DNA of 64,000 bases, from the NCBI GenBank assembly GCA_963800865.1, contig CAWDCL010000004.1:496001-560000 (forward strand), read 5' to 3'. This document shows positions 24,946 through 33,434 of this stretch, piece after piece (within the stretch, counting starts at the first letter, position 1; every line of letters begins with the position of its first letter). The translations under genes and the position numbers were made by a program. This DNA comes from JALOKP01 sp963800865 (GTDB lineage Bacteria; Acidobacteriota; Polarisedimenticolia; J045). Below the pieces are notes generated by a model. That model saw only the letters and a list, made by a program, of their open reading frames with translations, was not told the origin of the DNA and did not search any database.

Positions 24946-25662
24946 GTGAGCTTTCCCCGCCGCATCCCGCGCCGGGCCTTTTTCGCGTCCGTGGCCGTAT
25001 GGACCGCGTGGTTTCCAGGCGGGTGCGCGTTCGCGGGCGATCCGTGGCAGCTCTGGCCGGAAGTCGGCGTCTACGTCGGCCTGTCCCCCGCGACGCGGCT
25101 CTTCTTCGATCTGCCCTACTCCGTCGAGGGCGACACCGACACCAAGTCGCTCGAACTCGCCGCGTACTTCGACGTTTCGCTCAAGCCCGTCCTGCGGCGC
25201 TCGCTCCAGGAGGGCGACTGGGCGCGCAGCCGGTACTTCTGGATGAGGTTCGGGTTCGATCACATCTTCAACGTGACCAACGGCGAGCAAGACGATCCGG
25301 AGGAGCGCGGCGTCATCGAGATCCGCGGACGCGCCCCGACGCTCTGGGAGATCTGGCTCGAGGCGCGCCTCCGCGCCGACCTCCGCTGGATCGGCGGGGA
25401 ATACTCGACGCGCTACCGCTTCCGGATCGAGGCCAACCGCGAGTTCAAGCTCCACGGCCGGCCGGCGGTGCCCTACGTCAACGTCGAGTGGTTCTACGAC
25501 GAGCGCTACGACGCCTGGTCGCGGACCCTCTACCAGGCCGGAGCGGAGTTCACCTTCACCGACCACTTCCGGTTCGAAGCCTACGTGGCGCGGCAGGTGG
25601 ACGAGGTCCCGGAGACGTCGGGCCTCTACGCCCTGGGTCTCTTCGCGAAGTGGTACTACTGA
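24946..25662 (+). CDS. Outer-membrane beta-barrel-like protein (DUF2490-like)
   Basis: The protein from GTG 24946 has 238 residues with a signal peptide (RRAFFASVAVWTAWFPGGCAFAGDP). It then shows regularly spaced amphipathic strands: WQLWPEVGVYVGLSPATRLFFDLPYSVE, YFWMRFGFDHIF, STRYRFRIEANREFKL, and ends with LYALGLFAKWYY, an aromatic terminus typical of outer-membrane barrels. The pattern resembles DUF2490-like proteins, but the family is not certain. An upstream start at ATG 24853 is possible but would bury the signal peptide. The stop overlaps the convergent AI-2E gene by 7 bases. Confidence 0.65.
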   Translation: MSFPRRIPRRAFFASVAVWTAWFPGGCAFAGDPWQLWPEVGVYVGLSPATRLFFDLPYSVEGDTDTKSLELAAYFDVSLKPVLRRSLQEGDWARSRYFWMRFGFDHIFNVTNGEQDDPEERGVIEIRGRAPTLWEIWLEARLRADLRWIGGEYSTRYRFRIEANREFKLHGRPAVPYVNVEWFYDERYDAWSRTLYQAGAEFTFTDHFRFEAYVARQVDEVPETSGLYALGLFAKWYY

Positions 25663-26645
25663 GCGCCGGCCGGAGCCGTCTGCTCCCGGGCCAGTTTCTT
25701 CAGCGCCAGCGTGAGCGGGATCGCCAGGATGGCGCCGGGCAGGCCGAGGATGAACCCCCACAGGACCAGGGCGAGGGTCGTCTCGAGAAACGAGATCTCG
25801 GCCACCCGCTTCATGAACAGCGGCGCAACGAAGTTGTCCACCACGAGGTTCGTCACCACGAGGCAGGCGGCCACCACCAGCGCCCGCTGCCAGCCGTACA
25901 TGAGCAGCGCCAGGACGGTCGGAGGGACGAGGGCGATCAGGTAGCCGATCGACGGGATGAAGTTCAGGAAGAAGTAGAGCACGCACCACAGGACCGGATA
26001 CTCGACGCCGGCCAGCAGCAGGACGACCAGGTTGGCCGTCGCGTTGATCGCGTTGGTCTTTGCCGCGGTTGCGACAAAGCGCTGAATGTCGTCACCGTGG
26101 CAGGCCAGCCGCTCGCCAAGGCGGCTTCGCCGCCCATCGGCATCCTCCGCCATCTCGACGAGCAGGAGCACGGTCAACAGCGCAACCAGGATGCCGCTCG
26201 AGAGCAGGCTGCCCGCCTCGGGGAGGACCCAGCGCGCGGCCTCGAGCAGGCGCTCGGGCGTGATCATCTTCGTCGCCGTGAGGCTGGCCGCGTCGAGACC
26301 GTACCCGCTGAGAAACGCCGCGACGTTCGCGGAGAGGGACCTCACCTGCTCGGCGTAGACGGGGAACCGCTCGCGCATCCGGACGATGTCCACGCTGAGC
26401 AGCAGGAGCGCGATGATCTGGACCGCTCCCACGGCAACCGCCGCGACGAACAGCGCCTGGGCCTTCTGGAGATGGAACCGCCGCATGAGCCCGTGGGGGA
26501 ACCAGAGGGCGCCGTAGGCGAGCAGAAGGGAGAGCAGGATCGGCGCCAGGATCGGTGACGCGAGCCTCATCCCCCAGAGTACGACGACGGCATAGGCCGC
26601 GCGCTCGAGGAGACGGGAGGGCGGAGTCGGCGGGAGATCCGTCAT
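25656..26645 (-). CDS. AI-2E/PerM family membrane transporter
   Basis: A 329-residue membrane protein of the AI-2E transporter (UPF0118/PerM) family. It shows the paired N-terminal helices, a soluble middle part (RMRERFPVYAEQVRSLSANV), LYFFLNFIPSIGYLIALVPPTVLALL, and the signature VDNFVAPLFMKRVAEISFLETTLALVLWGFILGLPGAILAIPL. Members include Na+/H+ antiporters and exporters; AI-2 export is shown for only a few. The true substrate cannot be told from sequence. Confidence 0.87.
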   Translation of the reverse strand: MTDLPPTPPSRLLERAAYAVVVLWGMRLASPILAPILLSLLLAYGALWFPHGLMRRFHLQKAQALFVAAVAVGAVQIIALLLLSVDIVRMRERFPVYAEQVRSLSANVAAFLSGYGLDAASLTATKMITPERLLEAARWVLPEAGSLLSSGILVALLTVLLLVEMAEDADGRRSRLGERLACHGDDIQRFVATAAKTNAINATANLVVLLLAGVEYPVLWCVLYFFLNFIPSIGYLIALVPPTVLALLMYGWQRALVVAACLVVTNLVVDNFVAPLFMKRVAEISFLETTLALVLWGFILGLPGAILAIPLTLALKKLAREQTAPAGAQ

Positions 26646-26842
26646 CGGAATCGTCCTTCGGCGTGCCGCCGGCTTCTACCGCGACACGTTGCGGGCAGCC
26701 GGGCCCGGGGCGTCTTCAGCTCCCGTTGCCCCGCTGCCCGCGCACTCCCCCTCGTCCGACCCGGGGATCGGACCTTCCCGCTGCGATCGACCGCCACGCA
26801 CGGGACCCATCCCGCCGGCCGCGAGTCAGCGGACGCCGTCCG

Positions 26843-27709
26843 TCAGGAGATCTGGGCCAGGATCTTCGCCTTCGCGGTGTTGTAGTCGCTCTCCGTGATG
26901 AGCCCCTGCTTGTACAGGTTCTGGAGCTGTTCGAGCTGCTGCTGCGGCGTCTGGGCCGAGGCCGGATGCTGCGCTGCGGCGGCTGCTGCTGCTGCGGCCT
27001 GGCTGGCGGCGGCGGCGGAGGCGGCAGCCGCCTGGGACGCGGCGGCGGCGGACTGGGCCGAGGCGGCCTGCGTGGCCGCAGCCTGTTGCTGGGCCGCAGC
27101 CTGTTGCTTGGCGGCGGCGCTCTCTTCCACCGCGGCCGTGGTGGCGACCGCGGCCGTAGTGGCACCGGCGACCACCACAGTCCGCCGGGCCGCGCGGCGC
27201 CAGACACCCAGGATGTCGATGAAGAGCGAAGCCGGCCCGGCCCGCTCGGGCAGCCGGCCGTCCAGCAGCACGACATCGTAGGTGAGGTCGTCACCGGAGA
27301 GCCGCGGGTTCATCAACGTGACCACGACGAGGGCGGGTTGCTCGCTCCCCTGCGGCACGACCGAGAGCGTGGCATTCGGCGGCTGGACGCGGAAGCTGTT
27401 GTCGCCCTCGCCCCAGAGCTGCAGGAACTCGCCGGTCGAGAGGTGCCCGGCATCCTTGTCGGGCCGGTTGGCGAAGAACAGCGTCGCCGGGTTCAGTCCC
27501 GTGAGGGTCAGGGTCCGCGCCGCCTCGTCCAGGACAGCGCCCCTGGACGTCTGCACGAACAGCGCCTGCACCTCGGACTGCCCGGGCTCCGGCCCCGCTG
27601 CGCTCGGGGCGTTCGCCAGTGCCAGGGCGGGGGCGGCACACAGCACGAGGATCAGCGTGCACAGCAGGAAGCGTGCACGGAAACAATTCACCGGAAGCAC
27701 TTGCGTCAT
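26843..27709 (-). CDS. Secreted protein with unrecognised domain, Ala/Gln-rich linker and SHOCT domain
   Basis: The 288-residue protein has a signal peptide (FLLCTLILVLCAAPALALANA), then the same domain as the gene at 23823-24443 (VQALFVQTS, TLFFANRP, PPNATLSV, SLFIDILGV; about residues 48-175). A long low-complexity stretch of A, Q and S follows (about 185-255), probably helical. The end is a SHOCT domain (LEQLQNLYKQGLITESDYNTAKAKIL), a short module common at protein C-termini and usually linked to oligomerisation. The different tails on a shared core suggest gene duplication and tail exchange. Confidence 0.65.
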   Translation of the reverse strand: MTQVLPVNCFRARFLLCTLILVLCAAPALALANAPSAAGPEPGQSEVQALFVQTSRGAVLDEAARTLTLTGLNPATLFFANRPDKDAGHLSTGEFLQLWGEGDNSFRVQPPNATLSVVPQGSEQPALVVVTLMNPRLSGDDLTYDVVLLDGRLPERAGPASLFIDILGVWRRAARRTVVVAGATTAAVATTAAVEESAAAKQQAAAQQQAAATQAASAQSAAAASQAAAASAAAASQAAAAAAAAAQHPASAQTPQQQLEQLQNLYKQGLITESDYNTAKAKILAQIS

Positions 27710-27790
27710 GGGGTATCTCCTCTGTCTCTCTTCGATCGTCTCGGCACGGATCGTCAGTCTCTGCTCCGGAAACGCCGGGCGCCGGGAGGA

Positions 27791-28400
27791 CTATTTCCTG
27801 GTGTACTGGATCTCCATCATCTTGAACATCTTGCCGTCCGGGCCCGGGCCCCAGACCTGGCTGACGAAACCTCCCCCGGTGTTCGCCACCGAGACCTTGA
27901 TCTCGACGGGAGACGGCTTACCGGTGACCGGGTCGGCGACGGTTCCGTTGAACGTCCAGTTCGTGCCGGTGGCATCGGCGGTCCCGGTGTACCACTCCAT
28001 GCTGGTGCTCTCCGAGTCCATGGCGGTCATGACGAACTTCTTCAGGACGTTGTCGTAGCCCAGGTAGTCGATGGCGCTGATGATCTCGCCCTGCGACACT
28101 GCGGCGAGCATGAGTCGGAGAAACCGGTCGCCGAGCACCATGGTGTTGATCGACGTTCCCACGAACTCGGATGGGGGCCCGGACGGATCGGTCCAGGTCT
28201 TGCCCACGGCGTTGAAGGTGCCCACCAGGAGCCGCAGGTCGCGGTGCGCCGCACCCGGGGTCATCGCCTCGGCTTCGGCTCTTGCTGCCGCCGTCGTGCC
28301 GGGCGGGTTCGAAGCGGCCTTGGCCGCCTGGGAGAAGGCGGAGGCCGTGAAACACAGGCCGATTGATCATTACGGCCACGAACTGGAGGAACCGTCTCAT
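27791..28400 (-). CDS. Secreted DUF1579 family protein with a frameshift in the signal peptide
   Basis: The mature part matches DUF1579: LRLLVGTFNAVGKTW, GDRFLRLML, DYLGYDNVLKKFVMTAMDSEST, MEWYTGTADATGTNW and VWGPGPDGKMFKMMEIQYTRK. The only strong ribosome site (AAGGAGG) precedes ATG 28400, which starts MRRFLQFVAVMI. One base later than expected, near 28364-28368, the frame continues as IGLCFTASAFSQAAKAA, completing a normal signal peptide. The intact protein would have about 200 residues. A shorter start at ATG 28264 would lack the signal peptide. Function of the family is unknown. Confidence 0.7.
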
Positions 28401-28762
28401 GCGCAGCCTCCTTGCTTGGCTTGTAAAGGGCTTGGCTTGTGAAGGGCTTGGTTTGTGCAGGTGAAGGTCCGGGCCGATGGCGCCCCCCGGACGGAAACGA
28501 GGCACTGCCTGACCCCGGCAGCACGATAAGGGCCGCTCCATTGGACACCTCAACGGTCGGCGCGCCTTGGCGCACGATTCGGGGGGCACGATACACCCAC
28601 TCGGGGCGTGAGGTCGAAAAGAACTCACCCCCCTCGTTCCCACCAAACTCGATCACCTCGGTGACTTGGGATCACCCCGCGCCCGAGCATCACGGCCGGC
28701 CGTGTCGCTTCGCGACTCGTGCTAGTTTCGCGCTGTGCGCGAGGGGATGGCACGGGCGAGGC
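28401..28762. other. Divergent intergenic region with a 16-base repeat
   Basis: No gene is recognised in these 362 bases. They must hold promoters for the DUF1579 gene (minus) and the DUF389 gene (plus). Three copies of a 16-base unit close to CTTGGCTTGTAAAGGG lie at 28415-28430, 28431-28446 and 28447-28462, just upstream of the DUF1579 ribosome site. The copies diverge slightly; the third reads CTTGGTTTGTGCAGGT. Confidence 0.5.
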
Positions 28763-29770
28763 ATGGCCATGGCCGGAATCGGAGAGGTCATTCACGGCGG
28801 TCCGGTGACCCAGGAGGACTTCGTCCGCATCCGCGAAGCGATGCTGTTCGAGGAGCCGGGCCGTAGCCGGAAGCTGGTCCGCTTTTCCTGCCTGCTCGTC
28901 CTGGCCGCGGCAATCGCCACGTTCGGCCTGCTCGCGGACTCCGAGGCCACCGTGATCGGCGCGATGATCGTCGCTCCGCTGATGGTGCCGATCATGGGCC
29001 TGGCGTTCGGGACGAGCATCGCCGACCGCAGGGCGATGGCGAGCTCGATCACCGTGTCGCTCGGGGGCATCGCGGCCGCGATCGCGGTCGGGCTGGTACT
29101 GTCGTTGCCGATCCGGTCGTTGCTCCACGTCGAAGCCAACACGCAGATCATGGCGCGCACCTCCCCGCGGCTGATCGACCTCCTGGCGGCCCTGGCGACC
29201 GGTCTCGCCGGCGGCTTCGCGACCAGCCGGAAGGACGTCTCGGATACCCTGCCCGGTGTGGCCATCGCGATCTCGCTGGTCCCGCCGCTCACCAACGCCG
29301 GGATCCTGCTCGCGGCCGGACGGGTCGAGCTGGCGCTCGGGAGCCTGCTGCTCTTCGTCACGAACTACCTGGCGATCGTGCTGACCGGCACGCTGCTGTT
29401 CGCGATCATGGGTTTCCCGCGCGCTGCCCTGAGCGAGGCGTCGCCGACGGCGCGCCGGAACGCGCTCGCCCTCGCCGTGCTGCTCGCAGTGGCGGTCGTC
29501 GTACCCCTGGCCTCGTCCAGCTATCGGACGGTGACGGACTCGCTGGCCGAGCAGCGCGCCGCGGCTGCAGCGCGCGCCTGGATCCGGGAGAGCGACTACC
29601 GGCTCGTGTCGGCGCGAGGCGAGCGGACCTTCGTGCGCGTGACCGTTGCGGGGCAGGGGGACCTGCCGCGCCTCGACGATCTCCAGTCCGTGCTGCGCGG
29701 CCGACTCTTCGGCAAGTCGCTTGCCGTCGACGCGGTGACGGAGGTCAGAAGGGCCGTGCCCACCGAGTAG
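28763..29770 (+). CDS. DUF389 family membrane protein
   Basis: The 335-residue protein matches DUF389: RFSCLLVLAAAIATFGLLADSEATVIGAMIVAPLMVPIMGLAFG, then GLAGGFATSRKDVSDTLPGVAIAISLVPPLTNAGI, and a soluble C-terminal part after LASSSYRTVTDSL. The conserved GAMIVAPLM and PPL segments are the family signatures. About eight helices are visible. The function is unknown; some bacterial members are annotated as uncharacterised hydrophobic proteins. ATG 28763 has AGGCG close by, and ATG 28769 is an alternative. Confidence 0.85.
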   Translation: MAMAGIGEVIHGGPVTQEDFVRIREAMLFEEPGRSRKLVRFSCLLVLAAAIATFGLLADSEATVIGAMIVAPLMVPIMGLAFGTSIADRRAMASSITVSLGGIAAAIAVGLVLSLPIRSLLHVEANTQIMARTSPRLIDLLAALATGLAGGFATSRKDVSDTLPGVAIAISLVPPLTNAGILLAAGRVELALGSLLLFVTNYLAIVLTGTLLFAIMGFPRAALSEASPTARRNALALAVLLAVAVVVPLASSSYRTVTDSLAEQRAAAAARAWIRESDYRLVSARGERTFVRVTVAGQGDLPRLDDLQSVLRGRLFGKSLAVDAVTEVRRAVPTE

Positions 29771-29827
29771 GCGAGACGGCGCGCCCGGGAACGCGGCGGC
29801 CGATCCCGCGGCGGCGGAAGCCCCCCC

Positions 29828-31291
29828 TTACGCGTCGTCCCATGCCGGGAGCGCGACCAGCCCCGCGCCGCGCGCCGCGTCCTCGATCCTCCGTACCAGC
29901 GCCCGCTTCGCGTCGTCGCCGAGTCGCGAGGGGTGCCACGCGGCGACGATCCGCTCGACCTCGCGCGCCGCGCGGGCGCCGAGCGGAAGCGAGCCCTCCT
30001 CCCGCCAGCGGGCCTCGGAGGCGCGGTCGATCACGGGCCCGGGGAAGCGGATCTGGGTGGCGAGGTGCCGCCGCGTATGCGCAGCGATCAGCAGGTGCTT
30101 CTCGCGCAGCAGCTCCTCGAAGAGCGGCTGGGCCGGGAAGTCGTCGCGCGGCTCGATCCCCTGCACCAGCCGCAGCGCCATCCCGCAGGCCTCGTTGTCG
30201 ACGACCAGCTTCTCCAGGCTCTGTGCGTTTTCGAGGTCGAGCATTCCAGGTCCCGAGACGGAGTTCACGCCGGAGAGCGCGGCCAGCACCGCTCCGGCGC
30301 CGGTCTCGAGCCCGGCCTGCGCGTCGAGCGCCTTGGCGTCGCTGAGCGCGATGTAGGCCTGCGTCGGCAGGCCGAGCCGGCGGCCGATCTCGTTCGCGCC
30401 GCAGGCCAGCATCATCGTCTCGACCGCGCCCAGCGGGGCGGTCTCGGTGCGGATGTCGAAGATCGCGGCCGAGCAGCCCCAGAGCAGCGGCGCTCCCGGC
30501 GCGGCGAGCTGTGCGATGACGACCCCGCTCAGGTTCTCGGCGGCGTGCTGCACGAGCGTGCCGACCAGCGTCACCGGGGCGAGGAAGCCGGAGAACGGCA
30601 CGGCGACGATCTCGACCGGGATCCCGGCGCGCGCGCAGTCGACGAGGTTCGAGACGGTCGACTCGCTCCACTGCAGGGGCGAGGTGGGACAGCAGGTGAA
30701 GAGCGCCAGCGGTCGCTCGCGCAGCGCCGCCTCGCTGCCGCGCGCGACGACGAGCAGGTCGCGCATCACCGCGAAGGCCTCGGCCGTGAAGGCCCCGGTC
30801 ACGACCGGCTTCTCGCCGTAGAGCAGGGCGAGAAAGAGCCGGTAGCTGTCGGAGATCGCGGCCGGCACGTCGGCCGGGATGAAGGCGGTGCTCTGCGCCG
30901 CGAGGTGCGGCAGCCCGGCGACGAGCTTCGCGTAGCGGACGTAGTCGGCGGTGACCGGCGCGCGCAGCTCGCCGGTGGCGCCATCGAGGATCCGGATCGC
31001 GGCGGACCCCGGCGTGAAGTGGACGTTCCAGCCGGAGAAGTCGTGGGTCGGCTCGCCCCGAACGTCGAACAGCCGGAAGGCGTGCGGCACGGAGGCCAGC
31101 GCGCGCTCGACGAGATCGCCCGGCAGACGGGCCCGGCGCGACGCGCGGTCGACCTCGGCGCCGTGGTCGGCGAGCAGGTCGAGCACGCCGTCGTGGTGGA
31201 CCTCGACACCCAGCGTCGCGAGAATTTCGCGCGCCTCGGAGAGGATCCGGTCGGCGAGGGGGTCGTCGAGCAGGCGAAGGGTCGGGCGCAT
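29828..31291 (-). CDS. MttB-superfamily (trimethylamine methyltransferase-like) corrinoid methyltransferase
   Basis: The 487-residue protein matches the MttB superfamily along its length: an N-terminal ILATLGVEVHH segment, FTPGSAAIRILDGATGELRAPVTADYVRYAKL, TCCPTSPLQWSESTVSNLVDCARAGIPVEIV, GLPTQAYIALSDAKALDAQAGLETGAG and SVSGPGMLDLENAQSLEKLVVDNE. Pyl-containing MttB proteins use an in-frame UAG; none is present here, so this belongs to the non-pyrrolysine branch, whose known members demethylate quaternary amines such as glycine betaine. The methyl goes to a corrinoid carrier. No dedicated carrier is adjacent; the nearest is at 22353-22991. Confidence 0.85.
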   Translation of the reverse strand: MRPTLRLLDDPLADRILSEAREILATLGVEVHHDGVLDLLADHGAEVDRASRRARLPGDLVERALASVPHAFRLFDVRGEPTHDFSGWNVHFTPGSAAIRILDGATGELRAPVTADYVRYAKLVAGLPHLAAQSTAFIPADVPAAISDSYRLFLALLYGEKPVVTGAFTAEAFAVMRDLLVVARGSEAALRERPLALFTCCPTSPLQWSESTVSNLVDCARAGIPVEIVAVPFSGFLAPVTLVGTLVQHAAENLSGVVIAQLAAPGAPLLWGCSAAIFDIRTETAPLGAVETMMLACGANEIGRRLGLPTQAYIALSDAKALDAQAGLETGAGAVLAALSGVNSVSGPGMLDLENAQSLEKLVVDNEACGMALRLVQGIEPRDDFPAQPLFEELLREKHLLIAAHTRRHLATQIRFPGPVIDRASEARWREEGSLPLGARAAREVERIVAAWHPSRLGDDAKRALVRRIEDAARGAGLVALPAWDDA

Positions 31292-31324
31292 GGCCCAAGG
31301 ATGCGCGAAGGGGCGGGTGGCCGT

Positions 31325-32257
31325 CTATCCGGGAGGGGGGGGCGTTCGCCGCGGGACGACCGGCACGGCGCGCAGGGTGGGTTGCTGCGCGGGAGGCGCT
31401 GTGTCGGGCAGAGATGCTCCCGGGCCGGGGAAGTGCTCGCGGTACCAGCGCGGGTAGTGGTGTTCGGCCCAGGCGCGGTCGACGTCGCCGCTCACCATGC
31501 CGGAGAGGCCGACCCGCGTGCCCGGGTTGATCGTGGCCATGAACACGTGCCCGAGCATCAGCGGCACGGCGGCGCCGGCGAGCGTGAAGTGCAGCATCCA
31601 GGAGAAGAACGCGATCCCCGGCATCCAGATCAGGAGCCCGGAGACTGCCAGCAGCGGCGTCACCGTCATGACCATCATGAAGTTGAGCTTCTCGGCCGCG
31701 TTGAACTTGCCCGCTTCGGGAAGCTGCACGCGCGAGGACACGGCGGCGAGCCCCATCCGCGCCAGCCAGCGCAGATCGTCGAGCGTCCAGGTCCAGGCCT
31801 CGTTGACGTTGGCGAGGTGGACGCGCCAGTCCCTGCGCTGCCTGTGCGCCAGGACCAGCGGGAGGATCGCGAGAGCGAGGCCCGACAGCCGGTGGATCCA
31901 GGAGAAGAGCGCGCGGTACGGTCGGCGCGGCGCGGGGTTGTAAACGACGACCAGGATCACGGCGGTCGCGAAACAGAGCATGAAGGGGATCGCGATCGCC
32001 CAGTGCATGGCGCGCTCGGACGCCTGGAAGCGCAGGACCCGCTCGGGACGCGGCGTCGGGGCCGGCGCCGGTACCGCTGCCGCGCCGGCCGCTCGCTCCC
32101 CGCCGGCCTCGTCGTAGGGAACGAGGGTGGGGGGCGGGGGGGCGGCCGGTCGCGGGACGGGCGGGGCAGCGGCGGGCGGCGGGGCGGCGGGGGCCGGCGA
32201 ATGCCGCGCGTAGGGCGGGAACTCCAGGGTGTTCGTCGGACGACTGCCGGCACTCAT
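31325..32257 (-). CDS. Di-heme cytochrome b subunit (formate dehydrogenase gamma/b561-like)
   Basis: The 310-residue protein has an unusual Pro/Ala-rich N-terminal segment (about residues 10-75), then four transmembrane helices with histidines placed for two b hemes: ERAMHWAIAIPF, SWIHRLSGLALAILPLVLAHR, and MLHFTLAGAAVPLMLGHVF. The helix pattern and GTRVGLSGMVSG loop fit the formate dehydrogenase gamma/cytochrome b561 group, which passes electrons to or from quinone. No partner cytochrome or dehydrogenase gene is near, so the redox partner is unknown. ATG 32257 is preferred over GTG 32269. Confidence 0.78.
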   Translation of the reverse strand: MSAGSRPTNTLEFPPYARHSPAPAAPPPAAAPPVPRPAAPPPPTLVPYDEAGGERAAGAAAVPAPAPTPRPERVLRFQASERAMHWAIAIPFMLCFATAVILVVVYNPAPRRPYRALFSWIHRLSGLALAILPLVLAHRQRRDWRVHLANVNEAWTWTLDDLRWLARMGLAAVSSRVQLPEAGKFNAAEKLNFMMVMTVTPLLAVSGLLIWMPGIAFFSWMLHFTLAGAAVPLMLGHVFMATINPGTRVGLSGMVSGDVDRAWAEHHYPRWYREHFPGPGASLPDTAPPAQQPTLRAVPVVPRRTPPPPG

Positions 32258-32486
32258 CAGGCTTCGCACTCCGCGAGCAGGGCCGATGTACCTAGCAAAC
32301 GGGGTGCCATGAAGGGGCTTTCTTGCCCTGCCCCGAGTCGCGGAGCCGCGAAAGCCCCCCCGCGGGCTGTGAAGCGGTCGCTCCGATCGGGCGCGAAAAA
32401 GTCAGGAAGCGAGCGTCATGACGGTTCTTGCAAGACAGTTTCGTTTCCGAGTTTGGGCCGGCTCGTCCTCGTCGATGCCCGCGGCG

Positions 32487-32665
32487 TCAGATACGGTACG
32501 CAACGACCGCATAGAGTTGGTTGTTGTCTTCCCCCTGTCCCCGGTTGCTCTCCATCGAGAGCATCATCATCCAGTGGCGCGCCAGGTTGACGCCCCAGTC
32601 GAGCCCGTGTCCTGCTGCCCGAAATGTTGCTCGTGAGTGAGGGAGAAAGTGGTGGAGTAATGCAT
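32487..32665 (-). pseudogene. Remnant of an outer-membrane barrel C-terminus
   Basis: Reading the minus strand gives HYSTTFSLTHEQHFGQQD, a one-base break, then LDWGVNLARHWMMML and NNQLYAVVAYRI before TGA at 32489-32487. Alternating residues and the aromatic-hydrophobic terminus are typical of the last strands of a barrel. Nothing upstream (towards 32740) continues it, so most of the gene is gone. The 229 bases between this remnant and the cytochrome gene (32258-32486) hold no gene; they contain a 9-base inverted repeat, GGGGCTTTC (32314-32322) and GAAAGCCCC (32350-32358). Confidence 0.45.
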
Positions 32666-32746
32666 CCGTCCCGGCCGGAGGAGCGACACGGGAGGACGAA
32701 TGAGCGACGAAGCGAGGACGGGGATCGGGCCTGAGGGGGCGGACGG

Positions 32747-33400
32747 GTGTACGTGACCGGTGCCGATTCGAGGCTCTACTGTGTCAACGAGACGACCGGC
32801 AAGCTGATCTGGTCGTCGTCGTCGGGCCTGCCCAACTCTTCGCCGACGGTGAACTGGGGCAAGGTCTTCGTCACCGGCAGCAACGTGCTCGTCGCGTACG
32901 GCGCGGCGACCGGCGCGGTGAGGTGGTCGGCGCGGCAGAAGTACTGCTGGCAGAGTTCTCCCGCGACCGGCGACAACCTGGTCTTCGTGGGCCTGTTCCG
33001 CGGCGTCGGCGCCTTCGACGCGACGACGGGCCGTCAGGTCTGGGCGATGAGCGTCGGCTTCCGCGACCAGCCGACCTTCGGCTCGCCGGCCTACGCGAGC
33101 GGGGTGGTCTACCAGGGCTACACGGCGGGCGTCGTCGCGATCGACGGGGCGACCGGCAACGTCCTGTGGGACGCGAAGCTCGGCAACACCGGAGGCGCGG
33201 TGGTGGCCAACGGCGTGGTGTACGCCAGCTCGTACAGCGCGGGCCGGGTCAACGACCTCGCGCCGGCCTCGGGGACGGTCCTGGCGAGCCAGCCGGTTCC
33301 GCGCACCCCGACCGGGGCGGCGCGGACGGACCCGGCGATCGCGAACGGTACGATGATCCTCGGCAGCGACACCGGGGACGTGATCGCCTACGGCCTCTGA
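32747..33400 (+). CDS. PQQ-like beta-propeller fragment lacking its N-terminus
   Basis: The 217-residue frame holds four PQQ-type blades with the repeated pattern of xAxDxxTGxxxW: LYCVNETTGKLIW, LVAYGAATGAVRW, VGAFDATTGRQVW, VVAIDGATGNVLW. It begins inside a blade (YVTGADSRLY), with an in-frame TGA at 32732 just upstream and no signal peptide, whereas full proteins have 7-8 blades. It is therefore probably the surviving 3' half of a larger secreted or periplasmic protein. It abuts a barrel remnant on the opposite strand, which marks a rearranged spot. Confidence 0.6.
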   Translation: MYVTGADSRLYCVNETTGKLIWSSSSGLPNSSPTVNWGKVFVTGSNVLVAYGAATGAVRWSARQKYCWQSSPATGDNLVFVGLFRGVGAFDATTGRQVWAMSVGFRDQPTFGSPAYASGVVYQGYTAGVVAIDGATGNVLWDAKLGNTGGAVVANGVVYASSYSAGRVNDLAPASGTVLASQPVPRTPTGAARTDPAIANGTMILGSDTGDVIAYGL

Positions 33401-33434
33401 TCCCACGCCCGAGCGGCGCTTTCCAGCGCGATCG

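Noticed and set aside
25656..26645. Assigning AI-2 export and quorum sensing to the AI-2E family gene
   Set aside because: The family name is misleading; most members are not shown to move AI-2, and nothing here points to quorum sensing.
27918..28646. 242-residue minus-strand frame reading through the DUF1579 gene
   Set aside because: Its first part carries the true signal peptide start, but after the frameshift it is Arg/His-rich shadow text; the DUF1579 homology is in the other frame.
32314..32358. GGGGCTTTC/GAAAGCCCC inverted repeat as a terminator
   Set aside because: The loop is 27 bases and no T run follows on either strand, so it is only mentioned as structure.
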